DNA from: Pectobacterium aroidearum
GTDB lineage: Bacteria > Pseudomonadota > Gammaproteobacteria > Enterobacterales > Enterobacteriaceae
NCBI RefSeq assembly: GCF_041228105.1
Contig: NZ_CP166097.1
Coordinates: forward strand, 682,001-746,000
Direction of reading: 5' to 3'
Length of the DNA: 64,000 nucleotides
A program made the position numbers and the translations under genes. This document shows positions 17,671 to 30,312 of this stretch, piece by piece (position 1 is the stretch's first letter; each line of letters opens with the position of its first letter). The notes beneath the pieces were generated by a model, which did no database searches, had not been told where the DNA came from, and saw nothing but the letters and a program-made list of their open reading frames with translations.

Positions 17671-18612
17671 ATGCAGCTAATTCGCGGTATACACAATCTT
17701 CGGGCACACCATTACGGCTGTGTGCTCACTATTGGTAATTTTGACGGCGTGCACCTCGGACACCAAATGCTGCTTGAGCGATTGAAGCAGGAAGGTCGCG
17801 CGCGTGGGCTGCCGGTGATGGTCATGATTTTTGAACCACAGCCGCTGGAACTCTTTGCTGCGGAAAAAGCGCCCGCACGTCTGACGCGTCTGCGTGACAA
17901 GGTGAAATATCTGGCGCAGGCTGGCGTGGACTATCTGCTGTGCGTCAGATTCGACGCGCGTTTTGCCGCCAATGATGCCGAGACGTTCGTTTCTTCTCTG
18001 CTGGTGAAGAAATTGGGCGTGAAATTTCTGGTTGTCGGAGATGACTTCCGATTCGGGGCTGGTCGTCAGGGAGATTTCCTGTTATTACAGAAGGCTGGAC
18101 GTGAGTCGGGGTTTGATGTCATCAGCACCGATTCGTTCTGCAATGGCGGCAAACGGGTGAGCAGCACTGCCGTACGTGAAGCGCTCAGTCGTGATGAACT
18201 CGAGCTTGCGGAAAGCCTGCTGGGCCATCCTTACTGCATTTCCGGGCGTGTGGAACATGGCAAAGAATTGGGGCGAACCATTGGGTTCCCTACCGCCAAC
18301 CTGCCGCTGAAACGTCAGGTTTCCCCTGTCAGCGGCGTATATGCCGTCAGCGTTTATGGGCTGGGGCAAGAACCGCTACCGGGCGTCGCCAACATTGGTA
18401 CACGTCCGACCGTAAACGGTGACAAACGCCAGCAGCTTGAAGTGCATTTGCTGGACGTGACGATAGATCTTTATGGTCGTCATATTGAAGTCGTACTGCG
18501 TAAAAAAATCCGTAATGAACAGCGTTTTGCTTCGCTCGATGCGTTAAAACAGCAAATCGCCGATGATGTGGTGACAGCCCGGACGTTCTTCGGGTTAAAG
18601 ACACCGGTTTAA
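17671..18612 (+). CDS. ribF: Bifunctional riboflavin kinase/FAD synthetase
   Basis: A 313-residue cytoplasmic enzyme, the same length as E. coli RibF. The N-terminal nucleotidyltransferase domain makes FAD from FMN and ATP and shows [13 protein letters not shown] near residues 21-33. The segment around [15 protein letters not shown] near 155-169 closes this domain. The C-terminal riboflavin kinase domain makes FMN and carries [13 protein letters not shown] near 205-217 and [13 protein letters not shown] near 237-249. It is the first gene of the ribF-ileS-lspA-fkpB-ispH cluster, with 31 bases before ileS. Confidence 0.96.
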   Translation: MQLIRGIHNLRAHHYGCVLTIGNFDGVHLGHQMLLERLKQEGRARGLPVMVMIFEPQPLELFAAEKAPARLTRLRDKVKYLAQAGVDYLLCVRFDARFAANDAETFVSSLLVKKLGVKFLVVGDDFRFGAGRQGDFLLLQKAGRESGFDVISTDSFCNGGKRVSSTAVREALSRDELELAESLLGHPYCISGRVEHGKELGRTIGFPTANLPLKRQVSPVSGVYAVSVYGLGQEPLPGVANIGTRPTVNGDKRQQLEVHLLDVTIDLYGRHIEVVLRKKIRNEQRFASLDALKQQIADDVVTARTFFGLKTPV

Positions 18613-18643
18613 TTTTTCTAGCCGAAACGAAATCGAGAATCTA

Positions 18644-21457
18644 ATGAGTGACTATAAGACTACCCTGAACTTGCCGGAAACAGGGTTCCCGATGCGTGGC
18701 GATCTGGCCAAGCGCGAACCTGACATGCTGAAACGTTGGTATGAACAGGATCTGTACGGGATTATTCGCAATGCGAAGAAGGGAAAGAAGACCTTCATTC
18801 TGCACGATGGCCCTCCGTACGCGAACGGCAGCATTCACATTGGTCACTCAGTTAACAAGATTCTGAAAGATATTATCGTTAAATCGAAAGGCCTGTCTGG
18901 CTACGATTCCCCTTATGTGCCGGGCTGGGACTGCCACGGTTTGCCGATTGAATTGAAAGTAGAGCAGTTGATCGGTAAGCCGGGTGAGAAAGTCAGCGCG
19001 GCAGAATTCCGTGCGGAGTGCCGTAAATATGCGGCAGAGCAGGTTGCCGGTCAGAAAGCCGACTTTATTCGTCTCGGCGTGTTGGGTGACTGGGATCGTC
19101 CTTACCTGACGATGGATTTCAAAACCGAAGCGAACATCATTCGTGCGCTGGGTCGCATCATTGAAAACGGCCACCTGCACAAGGGGGCTAAGCCAGTTCA
19201 CTGGTGTGCTGATTGTGGTTCCGCACTGGCGGAAGCGGAAGTTGAATATTACGACAAAACCTCTCCATCCATTGATGTGGCGTTCAACGCTAGCGATGTA
19301 GCGGCGGTATTAGCTAAATTTGGCGTGAGCAGCGTAGACGGCCCTGTTTCGCTGGTGATCTGGACGACGACGCCGTGGACGTTGCCAGCAAACCGTGCGA
19401 TCTCGCTGAATGCAGAGTTCGATTATCAATTGGTGCAAATTGACGGTCAGGCGTTGATTCTGGCGGCCGATCTGGTTGAAAGCGTGATGAAACGCGTAGG
19501 TGTGACCCAGTGGACAGTGCTGGGTGACTGCAAAGGCGCGGATCTTGAGCTGCTGCGTTTCAAGCATCCGTTCCTGAGCTTCGACGTACCAGCTATTCTG
19601 GGCGATCACGTAACGCTGGATGCAGGTACCGGTGCGGTGCATACCGCCGGTGGTCACGGTCCTGACGACTATGTGATCAGCCAAAAATACAATCTGGAAA
19701 TCGCTAACCCGGTGGGGCCGAATGGTTGTTACCTGAGCGGTACCTATCCTGAACTGGATGGCAAATTCGTTTTCAAAGCTAACGATCTGATCGTTGAAAT
19801 CCTGCGTGAAAAAGGCATGTTGCTGCACGTAGAGAAATTACAGCATAGCTATCCATGCTGCTGGCGTCATAAGTCGCCAATCATTTTCCGTGCGACGCCA
19901 CAGTGGTTTGTCAGCATGGATCAAAAAGGCCTGCGTAAGCAGTCGCTGTCTGAAATCAAAGGCGTGCAGTGGATCCCGGATTGGGGTCAGGCGCGTATCG
20001 AAGCGATGGTCGCCAACCGTCCTGACTGGTGTATTTCCCGTCAGCGTACCTGGGGTGTACCAATGTCGCTGTTCGTCCACAAAGAGACAGAAGAGCTGCA
20101 TCCGCGTACCGCTGAACTGATTGAAGCGGTGGCAAAACGTGTTGAAGCCGACGGTATTCAGGCATGGTGGGATCTCGATCCGGCCGATGTGCTGGGCGCT
20201 GACGCTGATAGCTACGTCAAAGTGCCAGACACGCTGGATGTGTGGTTCGATTCAGGATCGACGCACGCGTCCGTGGTTGATGTCCGTCCTGAGTTCGGTG
20301 GCCACGCGGCAGATATGTATCTGGAAGGTTCTGACCAGCATCGTGGCTGGTTCATGTCTTCTCTGATGATCTCTACGGCGATCAAAGGCAAAGCGCCTTA
20401 CCGTCAGGTGCTGACTCACGGTTTCACCGTGGATGGTCAGGGACGCAAAATGTCCAAGTCTATCGGCAATACCGTTAGCCCACAGGACGTAATGAACAAG
20501 CTGGGTGCCGACATTCTGCGCCTGTGGATCGGTTCAACGGATTACTCCGGTGAAATCGCGGTATCCGATGAGATCCTGAAGCGTTCTGCCGATGCCTATC
20601 GCCGCATTCGTAACACCGCACGCTTCCTGTTGGCGAACCTGAACGGGTTCGATCCACAGAAAGATAGCGTGAAACCAGAAGATATGGTGGTGCTGGATCG
20701 CTGGGCGGTTGGCTGTGCGAAAGCCGCGCAGGAAGAGATTCTCGAAGCGTATGAAAGCTATGATTTCCACCGCGTCGTACAACGTCTGATGCAGTTCTGC
20801 TCGATCGAGATGGGATCGTTCTATCTGGATATCATTAAAGATCGTCAGTACACGGCAAAAAGCGACAGCGTTGCACGCCGTAGCTGCCAGACTGCGCTAT
20901 ACCATATCTCAGAAGCGCTGGTACGTTGGATGGCACCGATTATGTCCTTCACGGCTGATGAAATCTGGAGCTACCTGCCGGGCGAACGTGCGCAGTACGT
21001 GTTTACCGAAGAATGGTATGACGGTTTGTTCGGGCTGGATGCTTCGGAAACCATGAACGATGCGTTCTGGGCCGATATCCTGAAAGTACGTAGCGAAGTG
21101 AACAAAGTCATCGAGCAGGCGCGTAATGATAAGCGCATCGGTGGATCGCTGGAAGCCTCCGTCACGCTGTACGCCGACGCTAATCTGGCGGGCAAACTGA
21201 ACCAGCTGCGTCAGGAACTGCACTTCGCGCTGTTGACGTCAAAAGCGCTGGTTGAGCGTTATGAAAATGCGCCGGATAGCGCGCAGGCAACGGAACTCAC
21301 TGGACTGAAAATTGCCTTAAGTGAGGCAGAAGGGCACAAGTGCCCACGCTGCTGGCATTACGAGACGGATATCGGTAGCAACGCCGATCATCCTGAAGTG
21401 TGTGGTCGCTGTGCGACTAACGTGGGCGGTAACGGCGAAGAGCGTAAATTTGTCTGA
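18644..21457 (+). CDS. ileS: Isoleucyl-tRNA synthetase
   Basis: A 937-residue class I aminoacyl-tRNA synthetase that charges tRNA-Ile and edits misactivated valine. The catalytic HIGH sequence is at residues 65-68 in [15 protein letters not shown] and the KMSKS loop in [10 protein letters not shown] near 600. The editing domain contains [16 protein letters not shown] near 238. The C-terminal zinc site is CPRCWHYE with CGRCATN, as in type-1 bacterial enzymes. The stop overlaps the lspA start (TGATGA), indicating translational coupling. Length equals the family norm. Confidence 0.98.
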   Translation: MSDYKTTLNLPETGFPMRGDLAKREPDMLKRWYEQDLYGIIRNAKKGKKTFILHDGPPYANGSIHIGHSVNKILKDIIVKSKGLSGYDSPYVPGWDCHGLPIELKVEQLIGKPGEKVSAAEFRAECRKYAAEQVAGQKADFIRLGVLGDWDRPYLTMDFKTEANIIRALGRIIENGHLHKGAKPVHWCADCGSALAEAEVEYYDKTSPSIDVAFNASDVAAVLAKFGVSSVDGPVSLVIWTTTPWTLPANRAISLNAEFDYQLVQIDGQALILAADLVESVMKRVGVTQWTVLGDCKGADLELLRFKHPFLSFDVPAILGDHVTLDAGTGAVHTAGGHGPDDYVISQKYNLEIANPVGPNGCYLSGTYPELDGKFVFKANDLIVEILREKGMLLHVEKLQHSYPCCWRHKSPIIFRATPQWFVSMDQKGLRKQSLSEIKGVQWIPDWGQARIEAMVANRPDWCISRQRTWGVPMSLFVHKETEELHPRTAELIEAVAKRVEADGIQAWWDLDPADVLGADADSYVKVPDTLDVWFDSGSTHASVVDVRPEFGGHAADMYLEGSDQHRGWFMSSLMISTAIKGKAPYRQVLTHGFTVDGQGRKMSKSIGNTVSPQDVMNKLGADILRLWIGSTDYSGEIAVSDEILKRSADAYRRIRNTARFLLANLNGFDPQKDSVKPEDMVVLDRWAVGCAKAAQEEILEAYESYDFHRVVQRLMQFCSIEMGSFYLDIIKDRQYTAKSDSVARRSCQTALYHISEALVRWMAPIMSFTADEIWSYLPGERAQYVFTEEWYDGLFGLDASETMNDAFWADILKVRSEVNKVIEQARNDKRIGGSLEASVTLYADANLAGKLNQLRQELHFALLTSKALVERYENAPDSAQATELTGLKIALSEAEGHKCPRCWHYETDIGSNADHPEVCGRCATNVGGNGEERKFV

Positions 21458-21969
21458 TGAATAAAATCTGTTCGAGTGGACTGCGCTGGCTCTGGCTGGC
21501 GATACTGGTTTTAGTTATCGATCTTGGCAGCAAGCAGTGGATCCTTGCCCACTTTGCGCTGGGGGATACGGTGCCAGTGATGCCTTCTCTGAATCTGCAT
21601 TACGCCCGTAACTACGGCGCAGCATTCAGCTTCCTGGCGGATAAAGGCGGTTGGCAACGCTGGTTCTTTGCCGGTATCGCGATTGCTATCGTGGTTGCGC
21701 TGCTGGTGATGATGTATCGTGGCAGCGTCAAACACAGGCTGAATAATATTGCGTATTCGCTGATTATCGGTGGCGCATTGGGCAATCTGTTTGACCGCAC
21801 ATGGCATGGATTTGTCGTCGACTTCATCGATTTCTATGTCGGTGACTGGCACTTTGCCACGTTTAACCTGGCCGATACCGCCATCTGTATTGGTGCAGCG
21901 CTCATCGTACTGGAAGGGTTTTTCAGTACGCATGATGATACTGATACCGTTAAGCAAAAGGGTCACTGA
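21457..21969 (+). CDS. lspA: Lipoprotein signal peptidase II
   Basis: A 170-residue inner-membrane aspartic protease that cleaves the signal peptide of prolipoproteins after diacylglyceryl modification. Four membrane segments are visible. The catalytic aspartates lie in [18 protein letters not shown] (GNLFDR and VVDFID motifs) near residues 109-128. The conserved [14 protein letters not shown] is near 49-62. Start and stop each overlap neighbours (ileS and fkpB), so it is translated within the operon. Confidence 0.97.
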   Translation: MNKICSSGLRWLWLAILVLVIDLGSKQWILAHFALGDTVPVMPSLNLHYARNYGAAFSFLADKGGWQRWFFAGIAIAIVVALLVMMYRGSVKHRLNNIAYSLIIGGALGNLFDRTWHGFVVDFIDFYVGDWHFATFNLADTAICIGAALIVLEGFFSTHDDTDTVKQKGH

Positions 21970-22442
21970 TGTCTGAGACTGTGCAGCACAACAGCGCGCT
22001 GCTGGTGCATTTTATTCTTACGCTGGAGGATGGCTCCACGGCCGAATCTACGCGTGAGCGCGGCAAGCCAGCGCTGTTTCGCCTTGGCGATAGCAGCCTG
22101 TCTGAGGCGCTGGAACAAAATCTGTTGGGATTGAAGCGTGGCGATAAACGTAAGTTTACGCTGCCGCCGGAGTCGGCCTTTGGGCCGACCAATCCAAACC
22201 TGATCCAGTTCTTCTTGCGTCGTGATTTCGCTCAGACCGGCGTGCCGGATGTTGGCACCATCATGCTGTTCAGCGGCGTTGCTGGGAATGATATGCCGGG
22301 GATTATCCGCGATGTGACCGAGGAATCGGTCACTGTGGATTTCAACCATCCCTTATCCGGTCAGGCGATTACCTTCGATCTCGAGGTGTTGGATATCGAT
22401 CCCGTAGAACAGGAGGTGTCTCATGCAGATCCTGCTGGCTAA
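21969..22442 (+). CDS. fkpB: FKBP-type peptidyl-prolyl isomerase
   Basis: A 157-residue SlyD-like FKBP (SlpA/FkpB), a cytoplasmic isomerase/chaperone with an inserted flap domain. Features are the strand [18 protein letters not shown], the active-site region around [19 protein letters not shown] and the flap from [37 protein letters not shown] closes the fold. It ends with an acidic tail and overlaps the start of ispH by 20 bases. It lies between lspA and ispH, the conserved arrangement. Confidence 0.93.
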   Translation: MSETVQHNSALLVHFILTLEDGSTAESTRERGKPALFRLGDSSLSEALEQNLLGLKRGDKRKFTLPPESAFGPTNPNLIQFFLRRDFAQTGVPDVGTIMLFSGVAGNDMPGIIRDVTEESVTVDFNHPLSGQAITFDLEVLDIDPVEQEVSHADPAG

Positions 22443-23373
22443 TCCACGCGGCTTTTGTGCCGGTGTCGATCGTGCTATCAGCATTGTGGAACGTGCGCTG
22501 GAGCTTTTTGGTACGCCGATCTATGTCCGTCATGAAGTGGTACATAACCGCTATGTGGTTAACGGATTACGCGAACGTGGTGCGATATTTATTGAGCAGA
22601 TTGAAGACGTGCCGGACGGTGCGATTCTTATTTTCTCTGCGCATGGCGTCTCGCAAGCGGTACGTAATGAAGCAAAAAGCCGTGACCTGACGGTATTCGA
22701 TGCAACGTGCCCGCTGGTAACCAAAGTACATATGGAAGTGGCCAGAGCCAGTAAGAAAGGCATAGAAGCGATTCTTATCGGGCATGCTGGACACCCTGAA
22801 GTTGAAGGGACGATGGGGCAGTACAGCAATGCGGATGGTGGCATGTATCTGGTGGAATCCCCCGAGGATGTCTGGCAGCTACAGGTAAAAGACGAAAGTA
22901 ACCTGTGCTTTATGACGCAGACTACGCTTTCGGTTGATGACACCTATGCGGTGATTGATGCGCTGCGTGAGCGTTTCCCGCAGATTGTTGGTCCGCGTAA
23001 AGATGATATCTGCTATGCCACGACCAACCGTCAGGAAGCTGTTCGCCATTTGTCGGATAAGGCTGATGTCGTCTTCGTTGTGGGCTCTAAAAATTCCTCA
23101 AACTCCAACCGTCTTGCTGAATTGGCACAGAGAGCAGGGAAGGCGGCTTATCTGATTGATTCAGCGGAAGACATCCAGGAGTCATGGGTGGATGGTGCTT
23201 CGCATGTTGGAGTAACCGCAGGCGCATCCGCACCGGATATTCTGGTACAACAGGTGATCCAGCGGCTGAAAGCATTAGGCGGCAAGGTTGCTGTTGAAAT
23301 GCAGGGACGTGAAGAAAATATCGTCTTTGAAGTACCGAAAGAACTGCGTGTTGAAGTCAAACAGGTCGATTAG
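22423..23373 (+). CDS. ispH: 4-hydroxy-3-methylbut-2-enyl diphosphate reductase
   Basis: A 316-residue iron-sulfur enzyme that performs the last step of the MEP pathway, giving IPP and DMAPP. The three cluster cysteines are visible in [13 protein letters not shown] (near residue 12), [12 protein letters not shown] (near 96) and [11 protein letters not shown] (near 197). GNSHPEVEG-like [15 protein letters not shown] and the [13 protein letters not shown] substrate loop are also present. A strong AGGAGG ribosome site lies inside the end of fkpB. In E. coli rihC follows; here a terminator and a gap lead straight to dapB. Confidence 0.97.
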   Translation: MQILLANPRGFCAGVDRAISIVERALELFGTPIYVRHEVVHNRYVVNGLRERGAIFIEQIEDVPDGAILIFSAHGVSQAVRNEAKSRDLTVFDATCPLVTKVHMEVARASKKGIEAILIGHAGHPEVEGTMGQYSNADGGMYLVESPEDVWQLQVKDESNLCFMTQTTLSVDDTYAVIDALRERFPQIVGPRKDDICYATTNRQEAVRHLSDKADVVFVVGSKNSSNSNRLAELAQRAGKAAYLIDSAEDIQESWVDGASHVGVTAGASAPDILVQQVIQRLKALGGKVAVEMQGREENIVFEVPKELRVEVKQVD

Positions 23374-23383
23374 CGCTGTTTCT

Positions 23384-23411
23384 GCGATAGGGCTTCGGCT
23401 CTATCGCTTTT
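23384..23411 (+). terminator. Terminator of the ribF-ispH cluster
   Basis: GCGATAG-GGC-TTCG-GC-CTATCGC (23384-23407) with a UUCG tetraloop, then TTTTATT. Confidence 0.8.
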
Positions 23412-24532
<1,121 letters not shown>

Positions 24533-24566
24533 TTTTTAATTTTTTATAAAAAATTATACGTTATTG

Positions 24567-24603
24567 ATAAAGGTGGTTATTTTTACTATCACCTTTATTT
24601 TTA
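24567..24603 (+). terminator. Terminator of dapB
   Basis: ATAAAGGTG (24567-24575) pairs perfectly with CACCTTTAT (24590-24598), followed by a T-rich run. Confidence 0.7.
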
Positions 24604-24738
24604 AGCTTTTGGTTTGAATTTTTAATTATTACTCGTTTTTATCTAATTTTTATTCGTGTTTTTAGCGGTAATCCTTTCCCTTTACTCCTGAAATGCCCTC
24701 TGCTGGCGATTTGTTATTCGTATTTTAACGATATTGCC

Positions 24739-24754
24739 TCGCAACCGTTTACTT
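24739..24754 (+). promoter_or_regulatory. PurR operator upstream of carAB
   Basis: TCGCAACCGTTTACTT fits the PurR pattern (GCAA-N-CGTTT-N-C core, 16 bases). Its centre lies about 127 bases before the inferred P1 start. This is close to the PurR site of E. coli carAB, where PurR mediates purine repression of P1. Confidence 0.65.
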
Positions 24755-24838
24755 ATCTGAGTTGATGTAGGTTTTTACGTCAGTGGGCAGCTATTTATTT
24801 CGGAAAGCATAAAAATAAGAGAAAAAAAGCGGTTTGGG

Positions 24839-24867
24839 TAGACAATCAGGAAGACCATCATTAAAAT
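24839..24867 (+). promoter_or_regulatory. carAB promoter P1 (pyrimidine/purine-controlled)
   Basis: TAGACA (24839-24844), a 17-base spacer and TAAAAT (24862-24867). Each hexamer matches five of six consensus bases. Position relative to the PurR box and the ARG boxes mirrors E. coli carAB. Confidence 0.65.
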
Positions 24868-24928
24868 GCGCCCAATTTGCCAAAAATTGGCCTTACAGGT
24901 AGTTTTTGCATTGATTTAGTGGCTCGAA

Positions 24929-24967
24929 TCTGAATTAATATGCAAATAACGTGATTGTTTATTCCTT
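24929..24967 (+). promoter_or_regulatory. Pair of ARG boxes over carAB promoter P2
   Basis: Box A (24929-24946) has TGAAT-TAAT-ATGCA; box B (24950-24967) has TGATT-GTTT-ATTCC. They are separated by exactly 3 bases, the canonical spacing for ArgR hexamer binding. TAATAT at 24936-24941, inside box A, is the likely -10 of the arginine-repressed P2. Confidence 0.7.
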
Positions 24968-24977
24968 GGAGGGTGTT

Positions 24978-26126
24978 TTGATTAAGTCAGCGCTATTGGT
25001 TCTGGAAGACGGAACCCAATTCCACGGTCGGGCCATTGGGGCAGAAGGGTCGGCAGTGGGGGAAGTGGTCTTCAATACGTCGATGACCGGTTATCAAGAA
25101 ATCCTTACTGATCCTTCCTATTCCCGCCAGATTGTCACTCTCACTTATCCCCATATCGGTAATGTCGGCGCCAATGCCAACGATGAAGAATCCCCCTCTG
25201 TACAGGCTCAAGGTCTGGTTATTCGCGATTTACCTCTGATTGCCAGCAACTACCGTAGTGAAGAAAGCCTGTCTGAATACCTCAAACGCAACAACATTGT
25301 CGCCATTGCTGATATCGATACCCGTAAACTGACCCGTCTGCTGCGTGAAAAAGGCGCACAGAATGGCTGCATCATCGCGGGCGATGCGCCGGATGCCGCT
25401 GTTGCGCTGGAGAAAGCGAAAGCGTTCCCAGGGCTGAAAGGGATGGATTTGGCAAAAGAAGTGACGACGGCAGAAAGCTACAGCTGGTTACAGGGAAGCT
25501 GGACGCTGGAAGGCGAATTGCCTGCGGCGAAAAACGAAAGTGAGCTGCCTTACCACGTCGTGGCCTATGACTACGGTGTGAAACGCAACATTCTGCGTAT
25601 GCTGGTGGATCGCGGCTGCCGTCTGACGGTTGTTCCGGCGCAGACACCCGCCGAAGATGTGCTGAAACTGAATCCAGACGGCATTTTCCTCTCTAACGGC
25701 CCGGGCGACCCAGAGCCGTGTGATTACGCGATTCGCGCGATTAAAACCTTCCTGGACACGGATATTCCGGTATTCGGTATCTGCCTGGGTCACCAACTGC
25801 TGGCGCTGGCGAGCGGTGCGAAGACCATCAAAATGAAGCTGGGTCACCACGGCGGTAACCATCCGGTAAAAGATCTGGATAACAACTGTGTGATGATCAC
25901 CGCGCAAAACCACGGCTTTGCGGTGGATGAAAATAATCTGCCTGATACGCTGCGCGTTACGCATAAATCCCTGTTTGACCACACGGTTCAGGGGATTCAC
26001 CGCACGGATAAGCCAGCGTTCAGCTTCCAGGGTCACCCAGAAGCCAGCCCGGGCCCGCATGATGCTGCGCCGCTGTTCGACCACTTTATTGACTTGATTC
26101 AGACTTACCGTTCTTCAGCTAAATAA
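24978..26126 (+). CDS. carA: Carbamoyl-phosphate synthase small subunit (TTG start)
   Basis: A 382-residue glutaminase subunit that supplies ammonia to CarB for carbamoyl phosphate, the precursor of arginine and pyrimidines. The class I glutamine amidotransferase site has the nucleophile in [15 protein letters not shown] (near residue 269). Its His/Glu partners are in [13 protein letters not shown] (near 353-355). The start is TTG at 24978 (TTG ATT AAG TCA), after TTGGAGGG at 24966-24973. This gives exactly the E. coli length and N-terminus; E. coli carA also starts with TTG. The ATA/ATT-type frame to 24951 is spurious extension. Confidence 0.96.
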   Translation: MIKSALLVLEDGTQFHGRAIGAEGSAVGEVVFNTSMTGYQEILTDPSYSRQIVTLTYPHIGNVGANANDEESPSVQAQGLVIRDLPLIASNYRSEESLSEYLKRNNIVAIADIDTRKLTRLLREKGAQNGCIIAGDAPDAAVALEKAKAFPGLKGMDLAKEVTTAESYSWLQGSWTLEGELPAAKNESELPYHVVAYDYGVKRNILRMLVDRGCRLTVVPAQTPAEDVLKLNPDGIFLSNGPGDPEPCDYAIRAIKTFLDTDIPVFGICLGHQLLALASGAKTIKMKLGHHGGNHPVKDLDNNCVMITAQNHGFAVDENNLPDTLRVTHKSLFDHTVQGIHRTDKPAFSFQGHPEASPGPHDAAPLFDHFIDLIQTYRSSAK

Positions 26127-26140
26127 TCAGGAGCGAGAAA

Positions 26141-29100
26141 ATGCCAAAACGTACAGATATTAAAAGCATCCTGATTCTGGGCGCAGGCCCGATTGTTATC
26201 GGCCAGGCGTGTGAGTTTGACTACTCGGGTGCACAAGCCTGTAAAGCACTGCGCGAAGAGGGCTACCGCGTTATTCTGGTGAACTCTAACCCGGCAACCA
26301 TCATGACCGACCCGGAAATGGCCGATGCGACCTACATCGAGCCGATTCACTGGGAAGTGGTGCGTAAAATCATTGAAAAAGAGCGTCCAGATGCGGTGCT
26401 GCCAACGATGGGCGGCCAGACCGCGCTGAACTGTGCGCTGGAGCTGGAACGTCAGGGCGTGCTGGCCGAGTTCGGCGTCACCATGATTGGTGCAACGGCG
26501 GATGCGATTGATAAAGCAGAAGATCGTCGTCGTTTTGACGTCGCGATGAAGAAGATCGGTCTGGACACGGCGCGTTCTGGTATCGCTCACACAATGGAAG
26601 AAGCACTGGCTGTGGCGGCTGACGTTGGCTTCCCGTGCATCATCCGTCCTTCCTTCACCATGGGCGGCACCGGCGGCGGTATCGCTTACAACCGCGAAGA
26701 GTTTGAAGAGATCTGCGAACGCGGTCTGGATCTTTCACCAACCAAAGAGCTGCTGATTGATGAATCGCTGATCGGTTGGAAAGAGTATGAGATGGAAGTG
26801 GTGCGTGATAAGAACGACAACTGCATCATCGTCTGCTCCATCGAAAACTTCGATGCGATGGGGATCCACACGGGTGACTCCATCACCGTCGCACCGGCGC
26901 AAACGCTGACCGATAAAGAATATCAAATCATGCGTAACGCCTCGATGGCGGTACTGCGTGAAATTGGCGTAGAAACCGGCGGTTCCAACGTTCAGTTCTC
27001 GGTGAACCCGAAAACTGGCCGTCTGATCGTGATTGAAATGAACCCGCGCGTATCGCGTTCTTCCGCGCTGGCGTCTAAAGCTACGGGTTTCCCGATTGCG
27101 AAAATTGCGGCCAAACTGGCGGTGGGGTACACGCTTGATGAACTGATGAATGACATCACTGGTGGCCGTACACCAGCGTCCTTCGAGCCAGCCATTGACT
27201 ACGTTGTTACCAAGATTCCACGTTTCAACTTCGAAAAATTCGCGGGTGCCAATGACCGTCTGACCACGCAGATGAAATCGGTGGGTGAAGTGATGGCGAT
27301 TGGTCGCACACAGCAGGAATCCCTGCAGAAAGCGCTGCGCGGGCTGGAAGTCGGCGCAACGGGCTTCGATCCGAAAGTGGATTTAGATGACCCTGAAGCG
27401 CTGACCAAAATTCGCCGCGAGCTGAAAGATGCCGGCGCAGAGCGTATCTGGTACATCGCCGATGCCTTCCGCGCAGGGATGTCTGTCGATGGCGTGTTTA
27501 ACCTGACCAACGTCGATCGCTGGTTCCTGGTGCAGATTGAAGAGCTGGTGCGTCTGGAAGAGCAGGTCGCAGAGAAAGGTGCAACCGCATTGGATGCCGA
27601 ATTCCTGCGTACGCTGAAGCGTAAAGGCTTTGCTGATGCGCGTCTGGCTAAACTGGCTGGCGTGGCGGAAAGCGAAATTCGCAAACTGCGCGATAAATTC
27701 AACCTGCATCCGGTCTATAAGCGCGTCGACACCTGTGCGGCAGAATTCGCCACCGATACGGCTTACATGTACTCCACGTATGAAGAAGAGTGTGAAGCTA
27801 ACCCGACTCAGGATCGTGACAAAATCATGGTGCTGGGCGGGGGACCTAACCGTATCGGTCAGGGGATCGAATTTGACTACTGCTGCGTCCACGCTTCGCT
27901 GGCGCTGCGTGAAGATGGTTATGAAACCATCATGGTCAACTGTAACCCGGAAACCGTTTCAACAGACTACGATACGTCTGACCGCTTGTACTTCGAGCCG
28001 GTAACGTTTGAAGATGTGCTGGAAATCGTCCGTATCGAGAAGCCAAAGGGCGTTATCGTGCAGTACGGTGGCCAGACGCCGCTGAAACTGGCGCGTGCGC
28101 TGGAAGCGGCAGGTGTGCCGGTTATCGGCACCAGCCCGGACGCGATTGACCGTGCAGAAGACCGCGAGCGTTTCCAACAGGCTGTGAATCGCCTTGGACT
28201 GAAGCAACCGGCTAATGCCACGGTAGCAACGATTGAGCAGGCGGTAGAAAAAGCGCGCGGCATCGGTTACCCGCTGGTCGTCCGTCCTTCTTATGTTCTG
28301 GGCGGTCGTGCGATGGAAATCGTGTATGACGAAATCGACCTGCGTCGCTACTTCCAGACTGCCGTTAGCGTCTCCAACGATGCCCCAGTACTGTTAGACC
28401 GCTTCCTTGATGATGCTATCGAAGTTGACGTTGATGCGATCTGTGACGGCGAACGCGTGCTGATTGGCGGCATCATGGAGCACATCGAACAGGCGGGCGT
28501 TCACTCCGGTGACTCGGCTTGTTCACTGCCGGCTTACACGCTGAGCAAAGAGATTCAGGACGTGATGCGTCAGCAGGTTGAGAAACTGGCGTTTGAACTT
28601 TGCGTTCGCGGTCTGATGAACGTGCAGTTCGCGGTGAAGGATAACGAAGTTTATCTGATTGAAGTGAACCCACGTGCCGCGCGTACCGTACCGTTTGTCT
28701 CGAAAGCGACGGGCGTTCCGTTGGCGAAAGTCGCGGCACGCGTGATGGCAGGCAAAACGCTGGCTGAGCAGGGCGTCACCAAAGAAATCATCCCGCCGTA
28801 CTACTCGGTGAAAGAAGTGGTGCTGCCGTTCAACAAATTCCCTGGCGTTGACCCGATTCTGGGGCCAGAAATGCGTTCGACTGGGGAAGTGATGGGCGTT
28901 GGCCGCACGTTCGCTGAAGCGTTTGCCAAGGCGATGCTGGGCAGCAATTCGCACATGAAGAAAACCGGACGTGCGCTACTGTCGGTGCGTGAAGGCGACA
29001 AAGCGCGCGTGGTGGATCTGGCGGCCAAACTGCTGAAGCACGGCTTTGAGCTGGATGCGACGCACGGTACGGCGATTGAACTGGGTGAAGCGGGCATTAA

Positions 29101-29365
29101 TCCGCGTCTGGTGAACAAGGTGCATGAAGGTCGTCCGCACATTCAGGACCGCATCAAGAACGGCGAGTACACCTACATCGTCAACACCACCGCAGGGCGT
29201 CAGGCGATTGAAGACTCCAAGCTGATTCGCCGCAGTGCGCTGCAATACAAGGTGCATTACGACACGACGCTGAACGGCGGTTTCGCCACGGCAATGTCGT
29301 TGACGGCCGATCCGACGGAGAAGGTCACCTCCGTGCAGGAAATGCATGCGATGATTAAAGGCTGA
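26141..29365 (+). CDS. carB: Carbamoyl-phosphate synthase large subunit
   Basis: A 1074-residue synthetase that makes carbamoyl phosphate from bicarbonate, ammonia and two ATP. Two homologous ATP-grasp halves are visible. The first half begins [20 protein letters not shown] (residues 10-29). The second begins [20 protein letters not shown], with glycine-rich loops [12 protein letters not shown] and [10 protein letters not shown] in the respective halves. The C-terminal regulatory domain (from about 935) binds UMP and ornithine. It is 14 bases downstream of carA with an AGGAG ribosome site, forming the carAB operon. Confidence 0.98.
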   Translation: MPKRTDIKSILILGAGPIVIGQACEFDYSGAQACKALREEGYRVILVNSNPATIMTDPEMADATYIEPIHWEVVRKIIEKERPDAVLPTMGGQTALNCALELERQGVLAEFGVTMIGATADAIDKAEDRRRFDVAMKKIGLDTARSGIAHTMEEALAVAADVGFPCIIRPSFTMGGTGGGIAYNREEFEEICERGLDLSPTKELLIDESLIGWKEYEMEVVRDKNDNCIIVCSIENFDAMGIHTGDSITVAPAQTLTDKEYQIMRNASMAVLREIGVETGGSNVQFSVNPKTGRLIVIEMNPRVSRSSALASKATGFPIAKIAAKLAVGYTLDELMNDITGGRTPASFEPAIDYVVTKIPRFNFEKFAGANDRLTTQMKSVGEVMAIGRTQQESLQKALRGLEVGATGFDPKVDLDDPEALTKIRRELKDAGAERIWYIADAFRAGMSVDGVFNLTNVDRWFLVQIEELVRLEEQVAEKGATALDAEFLRTLKRKGFADARLAKLAGVAESEIRKLRDKFNLHPVYKRVDTCAAEFATDTAYMYSTYEEECEANPTQDRDKIMVLGGGPNRIGQGIEFDYCCVHASLALREDGYETIMVNCNPETVSTDYDTSDRLYFEPVTFEDVLEIVRIEKPKGVIVQYGGQTPLKLARALEAAGVPVIGTSPDAIDRAEDRERFQQAVNRLGLKQPANATVATIEQAVEKARGIGYPLVVRPSYVLGGRAMEIVYDEIDLRRYFQTAVSVSNDAPVLLDRFLDDAIEVDVDAICDGERVLIGGIMEHIEQAGVHSGDSACSLPAYTLSKEIQDVMRQQVEKLAFELCVRGLMNVQFAVKDNEVYLIEVNPRAARTVPFVSKATGVPLAKVAARVMAGKTLAEQGVTKEIIPPYYSVKEVVLPFNKFPGVDPILGPEMRSTGEVMGVGRTFAEAFAKAMLGSNSHMKKTGRALLSVREGDKARVVDLAAKLLKHGFELDATHGTAIELGEAGINPRLVNKVHEGRPHIQDRIKNGEYTYIVNTTAGRQAIEDSKLIRRSALQYKVHYDTTLNGGFATAMSLTADPTEKVTSVQEMHAMIKG

Positions 29366-29401
29366 TTGACCGACCTCGGTAGACAATAAGCTGATGATGA
29401 A

Positions 29402-29432
29402 AGCCAGCGTTGGTAACAGCGCTGGCTTTTTT
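29402..29432 (+). terminator. Terminator of carAB
   Basis: AGCCAGCG (29402-29409) pairs with CGCTGGCT (29420-29427), followed by six T residues. Confidence 0.85.
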
Positions 29433-29525
29433 GTATTTTTGTTTAGCCTGAAATCCTCTTTCCAGCCACTCTGTTTTGAGGCAGGTATTGAGCAGGTTTC
29501 CTATGCCTGATATCAGGGTGAGATG

Positions 29526-30215
29526 ATGTCCAGAACGCAGCGTTTGCTTGAGCTTTTACAGATATTACGCCATCACCGGTTTCCCGTAACAGGGGCGTAT
29601 TTGGCGGAAAAGTTAAGTGTGAGCCAGAGAACGGTCTATCGTGATATTGCCACGCTACAGTTGCAGGGAGCGCATATTGAGGGAGAGGCGGGATTAGGTT
29701 ATATCCTGCGCCCAGGGTTCATTCTGCCTCCTCTGATGTTTTCAGAAGAGGAAATTGAAGCATTAGTGTTGGGCTCGCGCTGGGTCGTCCGAAGAACAGA
29801 TGAGCGTTTGGCGGGGGCAGCCCGTAATGCGTTGATGAAGATTGCCGCGGTATTACCACCAGAGTTGCGTAACGCGCTTGATTCTTCAGGACTATTAGTG
29901 GGTAAGGCGGAATTTACTCCTGCTGTTGTTATCGACTTATCAGCCTTACGTCACGCTATTCGGGCAGAACGTCGCACGGAGATTGCTTATTGTGACCTTC
30001 AGGGCAATGAGTCTCTCCGAATTATCTGGCCGTTTGCATTGGGATTTTTCGATCAAACGCATGTGATTGCCGCCTGGTGCGAACGCCGTCAGCAGTTTCG
30101 TCATTTCAGGGCTGAACGCATCCGTAGTATGACGGTGTTGGAGCAGCGTTATCCTCGTCGTCGCCAGCAGTTATTAAAAGAATGGCATGAAAAAGAGGAC
30201 ATTCCTCAGCAGTAA
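29526..30215 (+). CDS. HTH/WYL-domain transcriptional regulator (YafY family)
   Basis: A 229-residue regulator. The N-terminal DeoR-type helix-turn-helix is visible in RTQRLLELLQILRHHRFPVT followed by AEKLSVSQRTVYRDIATLQ. The C-terminal half is a WYL-type ligand or nucleotide sensor (IAYCDLQGNES, then IIWPFALGFFDQTHVIAAWC with the R-H-FRAERI end). Two adjacent ATGs exist (29523, 29526); AGGG upstream favours the second slightly. The next gene, on the same strand, is a VOC protein. Pairs of this kind are common, and the regulator may control that neighbour; the ligand is unknown. Confidence 0.85.
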   Translation: MSRTQRLLELLQILRHHRFPVTGAYLAEKLSVSQRTVYRDIATLQLQGAHIEGEAGLGYILRPGFILPPLMFSEEEIEALVLGSRWVVRRTDERLAGAARNALMKIAAVLPPELRNALDSSGLLVGKAEFTPAVVIDLSALRHAIRAERRTEIAYCDLQGNESLRIIWPFALGFFDQTHVIAAWCERRQQFRHFRAERIRSMTVLEQRYPRRRQQLLKEWHEKEDIPQQ

Positions 30216-30312
30216 TGGCTACTGACAGAAATTGACATCAGTGCGTACTACGATGCATTCAGGCAAGCAGAAGCCTTCTGCTTATTACCCACCTGATTAC
30301 AGGGAGTCTCTG

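Noticed and set aside
28523..29386. Minus-strand ORFs opposite the carB 3' end
   Set aside because: Shadows of carB; the region is fully explained by the CarB frame.
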